64,000 bases of DNA, taken from assembly GCA_963747345.1 (NCBI GenBank), contig CAVVFA010000020.1:62001-126000 (forward strand), read 5' to 3'. Numbering within the stretch: position 1 is the stretch's first letter; every line of letters begins with the position of its first letter. This DNA comes from GCA-2746795 sp963747345. GTDB lineage: Bacteria; Chloroflexota; Anaerolineae; Promineifilales; Promineifilaceae. Below are positions 29,615 through 38,056 of the stretch, piece after piece. The notes under the pieces are model-generated. The model had not been told where the DNA came from and searched no databases. It saw nothing but the letters and a program-made list of their open reading frames with translations. A program made the position numbers and the translations under genes.

Positions 29615-30223
29615 ATGAATCAACAACCTGTCCATCTCGATGTGTGGTCTGACTTCGTCTGACCGTTTTGCTTTCTCGTCTCCTCCAGTTTGGAGAAGCT
29701 CAAACAATCTCATAATGTAACTATCCATTGGCGCTCTTTTGAACTGCGTCCCCCAGGCGCACCGCCCATGTCGCCTGATTATCGCGCTCGTATTGAAGCC
29801 GGTCGCCCGCAACTGAATGCGATGGCTCAAAAACAATATGGTCTCGCATTAAATGTAGGTCCGTTTGGCATTGACAGCCGACCGGCGCTCATTGGGGCTA
29901 AGTTTGCTGAGGCACAAGGGGTTGGCGAGGCGTATCATGATGCCGTTTTCCGCGCGTATTGGCAGGAAGCTCAGGATATTAGTAATCGGGATGTATTGAA
30001 GGGGATAGCAACGGCCGTTTCCCTCAACCCCGATGCATTTTTAGCCGCTTTAAACAACCCACATTACCAATCCCAAATGGAAGCGGATGTGGAGCAGGCT
30101 CATGCTTACGGTCTTGGTGGCGTACCGGCTCTTGTTTATAACAACAAATATCTCGTCAGCGGCGCACAGCCGTATGAGGCATTGGCAGAAGTCGCGGAAA
30201 AAGCGCTGGCAGAGAGCAGCTAA
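29615..30223 (+). CDS. FrnE/DsbA-like thioredoxin-fold protein with in-frame TGA at the CxxC motif (selenoprotein candidate)
   Basis: ATG 29615 (GTTAAGGAGAAACG upstream) opens MNQQPVHLDVWSDFV, then TGA at 29660-29662, then PFCFLV and a further 177 residues in the same frame to 30223. FrnE/DsbA relatives have V-C-P-[WF]-C here, so the TGA lies exactly where the first redox Cys belongs: UPFC if read as selenocysteine. The rest matches the family (HWRSFELRP, GVGEAYHDAVF, GVPALVYNNKYLVSGAQ). After the TGA, GCTTTCTC can pair with GAGAAGC leaving one bulged U, or TCTCC with GGAGA; either is a possible SECIS hairpin. A Cys-to-stop mutation or base error remains possible. As called by standard tools the protein would start late at 29690 and lack its active site. 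Confidence 0.75.
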
Positions 30224-30242
30224 GAAGCGAAAATTTCGTTTT

Positions 30243-30275
30243 AGATTAGACCAATCTTGGAGATTGGCCTAATCT
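30243..30275. terminator. Hairpin between convergent genes
   Basis: AGATTAGACCAATCT (30243-30257) pairs with AGATTGGCCTAATCT (30261-30275) with a single mismatch. There is no strong T-run on either side, but the position between convergent stops fits a shared terminator. Confidence 0.55.
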
Positions 30276-30280
30276 GCAAA

Positions 30281-31033
30281 TTACCCGAAAAGTAAAATTC
30301 CCGCTACACACCCCATAGCCACCAGTGCCATCAAAACGATGATTAGCGCAATTTCGGTGTTGCTCAGGCCAGTTTGGGGCTTGGGCGTTTTGTAAGGGTC
30401 GAATTCTGGATTATAGCTGACTGTTTCCAGGGGTTTGTTGAGGATTCGTTCTAGTTTAGGCTCATACTGGGAAGGTTCAACTGAGTTTTGGGCAGAAACG
30501 CTTTGCCCCAAGCTTGTCGAAACGGCCGTTTCCGCAATCACCGCCGCAATCTTCCCATACTGATGCCGCTGCATCCCAAACGTCATCACAAACATAGCCA
30601 AAATAAACAGCAAAAAGAAACCCGAAATCGGAAACATAAACATCATCACCAAAAAGAGTAAAGGCGTCAGGAAAAACGTCCAGTATAAATGTCCTGAAAT
30701 ACGCATCCGGCTTTGATTTGGCTCCAGACGAATCAAGCCCGACATCGCATTGCGCGTCCCAAACTTGTTGCGGAAGGCAATTTCATTGGCGTTCAACGCC
30801 CGAAATACAATAGACGGTCGCCAGGCCGAACGTTTCAATTTTTGTTCAAGCTCCGGGATTTGCCCGACTAAATCAGGCATCATCGTTAAGGGGTATTCTT
30901 TGCGAAACAGGGGGATGGCATATTGAAAATAAGCAGGCAGCCACATGCTGGAAATCGCCATTTCAGCCAACGACACGAGAACAATCAATCCTATCATCAA
31001 TGGAAAAACAAGGGGCAGGAATTCGTTCATCAC
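30281..31033 (-). CDS. Membrane protein of unknown function
   Basis: About 250 residues with four hydrophobic segments: one at the N terminus (LVFPLMIGLIVLVSLAEMAI), two adjacent in the middle (LYWTFFLTPLLFLVMMFMF and the next) and one at the C terminus (EIALIIVLMALVAMGCVAGI), separated by a polar loop. I do not recognise the family. A dispersed word (AAGCTTGTCGAAACGGCC) lies in the loop. It follows the HAD gene with four bases between, so the two are probably cotranscribed. Confidence 0.65.
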   Translation of the reverse strand: MMNEFLPLVFPLMIGLIVLVSLAEMAISSMWLPAYFQYAIPLFRKEYPLTMMPDLVGQIPELEQKLKRSAWRPSIVFRALNANEIAFRNKFGTRNAMSGLIRLEPNQSRMRISGHLYWTFFLTPLLFLVMMFMFPISGFFLLFILAMFVMTFGMQRHQYGKIAAVIAETAVSTSLGQSVSAQNSVEPSQYEPKLERILNKPLETVSYNPEFDPYKTPKPQTGLSNTEIALIIVLMALVAMGCVAGILLFG

Positions 31034-31037
31034 ATCC

Positions 31038-31708
31038 TCACTTAGAGATTATTTGCTGGCACAATGCCACAATGTCTACCGGTTTTATGACCAAATAATC
31101 AGCAACGGCCGTTTCCAATTCATCACGACTGCCATATCCATACAACACACCCACAGTCAGCACGCCATTTGCCTGTGCGCCCAGCATATCGTGTTTGCGG
31201 TCGCCAACCATGATGGTTTGCGCGGCCTGCAAGTTTTCCTCAGCCAAAATATGGCGAATGAGATCCCCTTTGTTGCCATTTACACCAGTCAATTCACTGC
31301 CATAAACCTGCACAAAATAGCGGCTCAAGCCAAAATGCTCAACGATTTGTCGGGCATACACCGTCGGCTTGGAAGTAGCGACGTAGCAGCGCAGCCCCAA
31401 CTCATTCAAAGCTGCCAACATGTCTGGCACACCCGTCATACAGTTCGTTTTCGAGCAGTCCAGTCTCGGCAAAATATTCGCGGTAAGCGACAATGCCCTG
31501 GTCAATGAGAGCCGGATCGTCGGTTGCCAACAAGGTGGCAAAGTTCTGCTGAATGGGTGGGCCGATGCACCAGTCGAGGGAGGTTTGGGGGGATAACGGC
31601 CGTTTCTAACTTCTCCAGCGCATACCGAATCGACGCCGTAATCCCCACCTGCGGGTCTGTCAACGTGCCATCCAAATCAAACAGTACCGTATCAATTTTT
31701 CGTGTCAT
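31038..31708 (-). CDS. HAD-superfamily hydrolase, phosphoglycolate phosphatase-like (frameshifted)
   Basis: The N terminus has the nucleophile motif FDLDGTLTDP, the middle TSKP (motif II) and the C-terminal part VGDRKHDMLGAQANG (acidic motif). The cap region near 31450-31600 is broken by two or more frame changes; other frames there read YREYFAETGL and similar. Intact length is about 222 residues, as for Gph-type phosphatases that dephosphorylate small sugar phosphates or phosphoglycolate. The exact substrate cannot be told. Confidence 0.8.
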
Positions 31709-31824
31709 TTTTTAATACAAAGATACCAAGGGAGAAAGGAACAAAGAAAACCTTTTGTTATCTTTGTGTCTTCGTCCCTTTGTAATAATTTCTTATCCAT
31801 GCTCCATGCTTCCCTTCGCTACTA

Positions 31825-32677
31825 TCACACTTCAACAACCATCGTGTCATACGCAAAGCGAATCGGGTAACCCTCGTCTTGCAGTTTGGCTTCCAGACGC
31901 ACGTAATCATCATAACTCAGCCCATCTGGCTCTTCGATGTGGGTCATGATGGTTTGCTTGGGCTGCATTTGTTGCAGCATAGCCAGAGTTTGCCGGAAAG
32001 TGGCTTCTGTTTGCAAGACGGGATGGTCTGCGGGAATGCGGCGCTCGCCGGAAAAAGGATCGTACTCATGAATACCCATCGGCAAGATAACAAGATCCAC
32101 GCCATGCACAAACGCCGGGGGCTGCCAGCCAACCAGTTCATCCGGGGCAATAAGCACCCGCTTACCTTCCCCTTCAAACAAAAAGGCATAGACATAGGCT
32201 TCCGCCACGGGGAAGGCAGTGACTTGGTAATCTTTCAGCATCACGGTGTCCCCATCCGCCAGCAGATGCAAATTCACCGCGCCCATGCGCTGCATGTAAT
32301 CAAAGTTTTCTTTCAAGCCGAGGAAGCGTTCAAAATCGACGGCAACCTGGGGCGGGCAAATAAACGTCAGTGGGATTGTTTTGGCGCGGCCAATGCCGCC
32401 AATCGATATTCATCTCCCAAATGCGGCGGCCGGCCGTGTGGTCGGGATGCCAATGGGAGTAGAAGCATGTGTCGATATGAGCAAGACCCGCCCGGTTGAC
32501 CTGGAAGTTAATCTGCTCCGAGGTATCGATAAGTACACTTAAATCATGGATATATACGCCGGGGCCAGTGCGACTGTAAGGCACACCTTTTTCCCGTGCT
32601 TCTTCACAGATGGCGCAAAAACAGCCTGCGCGTGGGGTGGTGAAGGCCCCGCCTGAACCAAGAAATTCTATCTTCAT
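31825..32677 (-). CDS. Metallo-beta-lactamase fold hydrolase, PhnP-like (frameshifted)
   Basis: Opens MKIEFLGSGGAFTTPR, followed by the Cys cluster CFCAIC (a structural zinc site seen in PhnP relatives) and the metal motif HWHPDHTAGR; C-terminal THIEEPDGL and the ILIAPDEL strand fit the fold. The frame changes near 32400 and again around 32330. Joined length is about 283 residues. PhnP hydrolyses cyclic phosphodiesters in phosphonate use, but no phn genes are nearby, so only the fold is assigned with confidence. Confidence 0.8.
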
Positions 32678-32696
32678 GAGGTCTCTCTTTATGTCT

Positions 32697-32790
32697 TACG
32701 CAGACTTGTGCTGAGCACCGTCGAAGTAGGCGCGGAGCCGCAGAGAAAAAGAAAAAATCTCCGCGTCTCTGCGCCTCTGCGTGAGGAAAA
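32697..32790. repeat. Low-complexity inverted repeat (CGCAGAG words)
   Basis: CCGCAGAGAAAAAG and TCTCCGCGTCTCTGCGCCTCTGCG can pair across a short loop. It fills the gap between two minus-strand genes. A relative lies at 36434-36520 (AAAGAACGCAGAG / CTCTGCGTTC). Confidence 0.65.
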
Positions 32791-33589
32791 TCATTCTACA
32801 TCAGATTCGTAATCAATGGCGACAGCGGCTGTCATCTTGTCTTTCATGAAGGCCAATACACCCTGGTGGAAGGGATGTACCTGGTAAGCATCCATCGCCG
32901 CCAAATCATCAAAGCGGGTAACAATGCCAATGTCGTAGGCTCTGTCGGATTCAACGACGTTGACGCCCACTTCGATGCTGTTGAGGGTAGGTACGTTGCC
33001 TTCAAGGGTACGCAGCTTGGCAATTACGCGTTTCAATGTTTTCTGGACTCTTATCTTTTAATCTAAAAAGCACGACATGGGTCAGGGGCTTGCCCAACGC
33101 CGGGGCTGGCGTCTCGCCATCGGCATAAACTAATGCCAGACGAGCCACGTTTTCATCATCGTCCACTTCGCCGGTATCGACAAAACCGAGCTTGTGATAA
33201 AACGCATCGGGACTGCCTTCTCCTGGCACGTAGCTGGTGAAAAGTTCGGTGGCTTGCGGTCTCGTTTTGACGTGGGCAACCAGCAATTTCATGGCTTGTT
33301 TGGCATAACCCAACCCTTGATAGTCTGCGGCAATCATCAGCCGCCATAGGAAGTATTCCGGCTTGCGCGGCTCGTCGGACAGCATGAGAAAACCAACGGC
33401 CGTTTCATCAGCATAGATAGCGCGAAACCAGGCCTTTTCTGGATAATAGTGTGCCTGAGCAATCGAGACGGTGTTCGGAGCTACGAAGCGCTTTTGCGCT
33501 TCCGCGACTTCTAATTTCAGCACGTCGCGCAAATTCTCGCGGGTAACTTCTCGTAAAGAGACGGTGGCTGTTTGGGTGGGTATCGTCAT
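32791..33589 (-). CDS. GNAT acetyltransferase fused to a Dabb (stress-responsive alpha-beta barrel) domain (frameshifted)
   Basis: Residues 1-165 are a GNAT resembling spermidine/diamine acetyltransferases (VSLREVTREN, QAHYYPEKAWFRAIYADE, ADYQGLGYAKQAM as CoA loop). A short Pro linker leads into THVVLFRLKDKSPE, the usual start of a Dabb domain, which continues after a frame change near 33030 as LNSIEVGVNVV, FDDLAAMDAYQVHPFH and ends at 32791. Joined length is about 265 residues. The join rests on one indel; without it they would be two overlapping genes, yet the Dabb N terminus clearly belongs to the GNAT frame. Confidence 0.75.
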
Positions 33590-33855
33590 ATAAATTCTTC
33601 CTTATCGGGTGGCAGTTAAAACTGCACCTATTACACTGAGTTGTTCTTCTTGAGGAGTAGGCACGCCCACGTGCCGGTTCGCGCCAGACCCGTGCGCACG
33701 TAGGCGTGCGCCCTCCTCGTTGGAAAAATGGACTCAGTGTAACGCCTACATCTACAAAGTCCACCTTCGTGGACTGGTATCGAATCTAGTCCACGAAGGT
33801 GGACTTTGTAAACGTTGCCGCGAATTCATTCGCTGGGAAAAGGATAACAAATTCC
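33590..33855. repeat. Intergenic region with nested inverted repeats
   Basis: ACACTGAG near 33635 and CTCAGTGT near 33735 pair across a GC-rich centre of inverted GTGCGC/GCGCAC words. Next to it TACAAAGTCCACCTTCGTGGACT and its exact reverse complement (about 33758-33810) form a palindrome of two 23-base arms, continuing into the GTCCACGAAGGTGGAC element shared with 5981-6031. No gene is seen. Confidence 0.7.
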
Positions 33856-34192
33856 TCAAATCTTAACCCCAAAATAAGTAAGCACCAACGGCAACTCGCC
33901 TGTATTCTTCAACTCATGCAGCTCACCAGTCTCCACCGTCACACAAACGCCTGCGGTTAACGGGTGAGGCTTCGCCATCAATCCAGATGATGCCCTGCCC
34001 CGCTTCCACGAAGAAAACTTCAACCATGTCGGCGTGGGCGTGGGGGGTGACGGTTTGTCCGGGGGCAAAGGTGGCCTGGGAGAAATTGGTGAGGTGGGGA
34101 ATGTCGCCGTTACGCAGCATCACTTGTTTTTTGATGCCAGAGTCATGAGAGACGCCTTCTACAGGCAGGTCTGACAGAGTGACCAGTTTCAT
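33856..34192 (-). CDS. Cupin-domain protein (frameshifted)
   Basis: A small single-domain cupin: APGQTVTPHAHADMVEVFFVEAG holds the first cupin motif with its two His and Glu ligands, and GELHELKNTGE gives the second His. The frame changes near 33960. Joined length is about 111 residues. Its ATG overlaps the stop of the upstream GNAT gene (ATGA), so they are translated together. Ligand unknown. Confidence 0.8.
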
Positions 34193-34734
34193 CCGTGACG
34201 CTCCTTGAATTCTTCTTGAGTTATACCGTATAGGAGGTGGTCGTGATAACGGCCGTTTGTATACCCCATCCGCCGCAATCTGCCTTCAAGTTGGAAACCC
34301 AGCCGTTCATGCAGTTGGCTCGACGCTTCATTAATGCTGTAAACCACCACCGTCGCCTTTTGGTAACGCAGCTCCTCAAAAAAGTAGCGGAGTAACAGGC
34401 AGATGGCTTCTGAGGCATATCCTTTGCGGCGCTGATCGGCATGAACAGCAAGCGCATATTGAAAACTTCCAGTCCGTTTATCACAATGATGTGCGTTAAT
34501 AGAGCCAACAAAATCGCCCGATTTCGTTTCGATTACGCAGTAAATCTCATCGTTTTCTGCCCCTTGTTGGATGCGGGTTTCCAGCCAATTTTTAACACCA
34601 GCCAACGAAGAGGGCGGCCACAGAAAATGCAGATTACGGGCAAGCTCGCTGTCGCTGTTCCAGGCATGAAACAGCGCTGCATCTTCCGGCTCCAAGCCGC
34701 GCAGTCGGATTCTGTCGCTTTCCCAATAGGTCAT
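34189..34734 (-). CDS. GNAT-family N-acetyltransferase, RimJ/RimL-like
   Basis: A 181-residue acetyltransferase with IRLRGLEPEDA at the N terminus, CoA-binding DQRRKGYASEAICLLL and the C-terminal SSQLHERLGFQLEGRLRR that marks RimJ/RimL-type GNATs. These act on protein N termini or small amines. Stop and start codons overlap with neighbours on both sides, so it is the third gene in a tight operon (35490 to 33856). Confidence 0.88.
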   Translation of the reverse strand: MTYWESDRIRLRGLEPEDAALFHAWNSDSELARNLHFLWPPSSLAGVKNWLETRIQQGAENDEIYCVIETKSGDFVGSINAHHCDKRTGSFQYALAVHADQRRKGYASEAICLLLRYFFEELRYQKATVVVYSINEASSQLHERLGFQLEGRLRRMGYTNGRYHDHLLYGITQEEFKERHG

Positions 34735-35213
34735 GATCCCTCCCGAAGTAAAATGACAAACGGCCGTTTATCATCCGGCCGTTCAAATCTATCTACCACC
34801 ACAAAGCCATGCTTCAGGCACACTTTTTGAGCACGTTGGTTAAACTCAGCAATCGTGGCCCGCAACGGCCGATGGGGAAACAGTTTGTACGCAAAATCGA
34901 AAACAGCCTGGGCATAATCAACGCCTTGTCCCAGTCCTGTCAAATCGGGACGCATCCCTATGCCCACATCGATGGCGTCAGTTGTGTAGTCGCCGCCGGG
35001 AACTTGGGCATCTGCGCCAAAATTGCAAAACCCAAGCAACAGGCCAGCTTCATCCACAATGGCATAGTAACCATTGGTCGGATTGCTAAAAAAGGCGACT
35101 GATTCTGCTTCGTTTTCATCATGCATGGCATACATGGCGTAAGGGCCATCATATTGCCACCTGATGAAGTCACGGATTTGCGCTTCGGTTAACGGTTGGA
35201 TAGATAGCCGCAT
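34731..35213 (-). CDS. GNAT-family N-acetyltransferase
   Basis: A 160-residue GNAT, aminoglycoside-acetyltransferase-like in layout: IQPLTEAQIRDFIRW, YAIVDEAGLLLGFCNFG, VGIGMRPDLTGLGQG and RATIAEFNQRAQKVCLKHGF. ATG 35213 is taken; an upstream ATG at 35231 would overlap the preceding gene. Substrate unknown. The stop overlaps the next ATG. Confidence 0.87.
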   Translation of the reverse strand: MRLSIQPLTEAQIRDFIRWQYDGPYAMYAMHDENEAESVAFFSNPTNGYYAIVDEAGLLLGFCNFGADAQVPGGDYTTDAIDVGIGMRPDLTGLGQGVDYAQAVFDFAYKLFPHRPLRATIAEFNQRAQKVCLKHGFVVVDRFERPDDKRPFVILLREGS

Positions 35214-35214
35214 T

Positions 35215-35490
35215 TTACGCTTCCTCATCATCTGGCGAAAACATCACCAGCCTGTAGGTGATCCAAATCGAGGCGATGGTGAGTAACAAAAAGGAACCGG
35301 CTAAGATGGCATAGAGAACGGCCGTTTGCGGAATCACCAGTCCGCCTAAAACCCCGCCCGTTTGCGCAGCACCCGTTTGCAGCGAATGACCAATCTGCAT
35401 CTGATACCAAGTCCAGGCGGCAAACAAACCACCCAATGCCAGAAGTATGATTAGTAAACCAAGGAGAATTTTGATTGATTTTCGTCTCAT
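35215..35490 (-). CDS. Small two-helix membrane protein
   Basis: A 91-residue protein with two hydrophobic helices (ILLGLLIILLALGGLFAAW and LYAILAGSFLLLTIASIWITY) and an acidic cytosolic tail. Family not recognised. It starts an operon with two GNATs and a cupin. Confidence 0.65.
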   Translation of the reverse strand: MRRKSIKILLGLLIILLALGGLFAAWTWYQMQIGHSLQTGAAQTGGVLGGLVIPQTAVLYAILAGSFLLLTIASIWITYRLVMFSPDDEEA

Positions 35491-35509
35491 TTTTAATGCC
35501 CAAGAAATA

Positions 35510-35595
35510 ATTTACCGCCACACAAAATTGTGATTTCCTCCAAGGAAAAGCGGGTTTCGCGCAATTTTATTTCTAAACTTTCCCGCTTTTACCTA
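35510..35595 (+). repeat. 115-bp TTAGGTAAA element, copy E (left end lost)
   Basis: Retains CACAAAATTGTGATTTCCTCCAAGG, the AAAAGCGGGTTT core and the TTTCCCGCTTTTACCTAA end, but the left terminus is replaced. Confidence 0.8.
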
Positions 35596-35657
35596 AGAAA
35601 ATAAATCTCGTTTGTTAAACCGAGCCAGCATAAATCGCTTCGCTGCCTTAGCTGACG

Positions 35658-36381
35658 TCAGCCACTCAAAGCGCTCTCCCGATTTGTCATTACCAGCATT
35701 TTTTCGACCAGCCACGGCGTCACGGTTTCCACTTTATCACCTATAATATTGAATACCTTTTTGGCGTCTTCCAATCCTTGGCGTATCATCTTTGTATTGG
35801 TCAGTGATGAATTCAGTAATCACCATGCCAGGACTGATGGCGCTGACTTTGACAGGCGTGGATTCGGTCTCTTTGGTCAATGATTTGGTTAGAAAACGAA
35901 CACCTGACTTGGTGGTTCCATACACGCTCAGGCCGGGCATTGTGCGACCGTTGCTGCCAAAGCCTTCCATGTTGTATATATGCCCATAACCTTGGGCCAA
36001 CATGCCCCGTATGGCTGTTTGCGACCCAAAAATCACCCCTTTTAAATCGATGTCTACCACCTGGTTGACTTGATCGGTGGACAATTCCCATACCATTTTC
36101 ATGGGATGACCCATACCAGCATTGTTGATCCAGATATCTACTTTACCGAATTTGGAAACGGCCGTTTCCCACATTGCTTGATGGTCTTCTGGTTTGGTTA
36201 CATCACCCGCTTGCCCGGCAATGCGCTCAGCATCATGAGACCGACTGAGTGATTCTATTGCAGACGAGACGCTGGCGGCAGAACGGCCGTTTACCACCAC
36301 ACTACATCCTCGTTTCAAAAATTCATCCGCTAAACCAAACCCAATTCCACGCGTACTTCCGGTTATTAAAACGACCTTCAT
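35658..36381 (-). CDS. Short-chain dehydrogenase/reductase (frameshifted C terminus)
   Basis: Begins MKVVLITGSTRGIGFG (cofactor loop), with NNAG, and YGTTKSG as the Tyr-x3-Lys pair. The catalytic Ser position reads MEGFGSNG, which is unusual. The open frame stops at 35737 (IQYYR), but another frame from about 35775 continues LEDAKKVFNIIGDKVETV to a stop at 35658-35660, giving about 241 residues. ATG 36381 is chosen because the upstream in-frame extension is repeat sequence. Confidence 0.8.
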
Positions 36382-36560
36382 GACAACCCCTTTTTGCTTC
36401 TCAATCCTGTAAAATCCTGCACTGAAGCTGACGGATTTTACCGCAGAAACACAAAGAACGCAGAGCTTGTTTTGCGAGTGCATTTAAACTTATGCATCCG
36501 CGGCATCTCTGCGTTCTGTCGTACCGTAAATTAAATTTTGGGGTTAGCCGCTAAATTTTG

Positions 36561-36581
36561 AAAACTTTTTGTGGTTTACCT
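36561..36581 (-). repeat. 115-bp element, copy F (end fragment only)
   Basis: AAAACTTTTTGTGGTTTACC matches one terminus of the element; the remainder is absent, so it is a remnant. Confidence 0.6.
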
Positions 36582-36587
36582 GATTCC

Positions 36588-38051
36588 TTATGGAGAGCAA
36601 GGAGACCCACTGCTATCAGCGGTGGCAGTTTTGCCATCTAAAGCCCAGACAATATTGTTACCGCTAGTAAATCCAAGGCTGATAGCACCAGTAGTTGTAC
36701 CAGAATGAAAATACTCTGGTTGACCACGGTTAATGGGGTCTGGGCTGAATCTGTTATTTGGCCCGACGGGTATGTTAACCTCATAGGTGTTGGGATTGTT
36801 GTACCCGAAAACGGCCGTGTAATTGCCACTACCATTATCAGTCACACATTCCAGAATGGGACTCACCTGTTGAACGGTTGAGCGAATGACAGAAAAATTG
36901 AAGACAAAAGGTGTACCTGGAGTGCCATCAAGGGCATAGGGTTCAAAGGTAAGTGTGTAATTACCTACAACAAAATTATACCCAGCAAAATCAAAATCAT
37001 TGTTTCCAGGGAAGCTATAGGGAAAGATGAACTCAGTGTGCGTACGAGAAGCCGCACCCGTCAAGGTGACATCTACATGATCAACGATTTCCGGGCTCAG
37101 TGTCGTCCACATGTTCAGGTTTTCAGTGGGCAGCAATGTGAGATCCAAGGTTATACCATCTGGCATCGCTTCATAAATAACGGTATCCGTATCAGCATTT
37201 ACAAGCGCTATCTTCACAACTGATGGGCCTTCAGGCGTCGCTGTAGCGGTGGCCGTATTGGTTGCTGTTGGGGGAACGGCCGTTGCCGTATTGGTTGCAA
37301 TGGCCGTATTGGTTGCCGTTGGGACAACGGCCGTTGCCGTGGCTGTATGAGTAGCCGTTGGCGGCACTGGTGTTTTTGTATGGGTGGGTGTAACGGCCGT
37401 TGTCGGGACAGGCGTACGAGTTGATGACGGCCGAGGTGTGGCGGTAGGTGGCGTTGACGGTTTCGACGTAGCCGTTGGCGATGGTGGAACAGGCGTGACG
37501 GTGGATGACGGTGTTGGGAACGGTGTCCGAGAGCTTGTGGGGGTTGCTCCTGGTGTCAGCGTAGCCGCTGCCCGAGTGCTGGTATTTGTGGGAGTTACTC
37601 TGGGTGTGCGGGTCGGTTGGGTTGTTGCGGTGGGCGTTTTAGAGGCAACGCGGCTGGGAACGACTCCCGGCGCAGCCATTGTTACAACAACAGGCGCATT
37701 TACCGGCGTTTCTGAAGGCACCGGCGTCACAAAGGCAATGTAAATCGGTGTTTCACGCTTACCAGACGCTTCATTTGAACTGCCTGGTGTTATGTGTAAT
37801 CCAGCCGAATCTTGGGTAGCGTCAGCAAAAATGGCTTCATCCAGCTGGGCAAATCGCTCTTTATCACTATCCAACAAGCCATAATTGGCCGTACCCACGG
37901 GCAGCATACTGGCATCATCCAGTTTATCTGGCTGGGACATCAAGGCCATTGCCGTGGCTGTAAATACGCAAAAAAAGCTGAGCAGCATTGCCAGCAAAAT
38001 CGGTATCCATTCCCAACGATGGCGTTTCTTTTCTGTCGTTTCGTTTTCCAT
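36588..38051 (-). CDS. Membrane-anchored Thr/Pro-rich stalk protein
   Basis: A 487-residue protein: short charged N terminus, one membrane helix (IPILLAMLLSFFCVFTATAMAL), a disordered stalk of about 150 residues rich in Thr, Pro and Ala with TPTAT-like units (residues 130-275) and a C-terminal beta-rich domain of about 200 residues without a recognised family. Such stalks typically project a domain away from the cell and may be glycosylated. It lies five bases after the histidine kinase gene, so it may be part of that sensory unit. Several AACGGCCGTT copies are built into the stalk, read as TAV. Confidence 0.75.
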   Translation of the reverse strand: MENETTEKKRHRWEWIPILLAMLLSFFCVFTATAMALMSQPDKLDDASMLPVGTANYGLLDSDKERFAQLDEAIFADATQDSAGLHITPGSSNEASGKRETPIYIAFVTPVPSETPVNAPVVVTMAAPGVVPSRVASKTPTATTQPTRTPRVTPTNTSTRAAATLTPGATPTSSRTPFPTPSSTVTPVPPSPTATSKPSTPPTATPRPSSTRTPVPTTAVTPTHTKTPVPPTATHTATATAVVPTATNTAIATNTATAVPPTATNTATATATPEGPSVVKIALVNADTDTVIYEAMPDGITLDLTLLPTENLNMWTTLSPEIVDHVDVTLTGAASRTHTEFIFPYSFPGNNDFDFAGYNFVVGNYTLTFEPYALDGTPGTPFVFNFSVIRSTVQQVSPILECVTDNGSGNYTAVFGYNNPNTYEVNIPVGPNNRFSPDPINRGQPEYFHSGTTTGAISLGFTSGNNIVWALDGKTATADSSGSPCSP

Positions 38052-38056
38052 TTTGC

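Noticed and set aside
31879..32499. 206-codon plus-strand open frame
   Set aside because: It is the antisense shadow of the PhnP-like hydrolase, whose minus-strand reading has clear zinc motifs.
37384..37743. 119-codon Val/Gly-rich plus-strand frame
   Set aside because: It is the complement of the Thr/Pro-rich stalk repeats, a usual artefact of low-complexity coding DNA.
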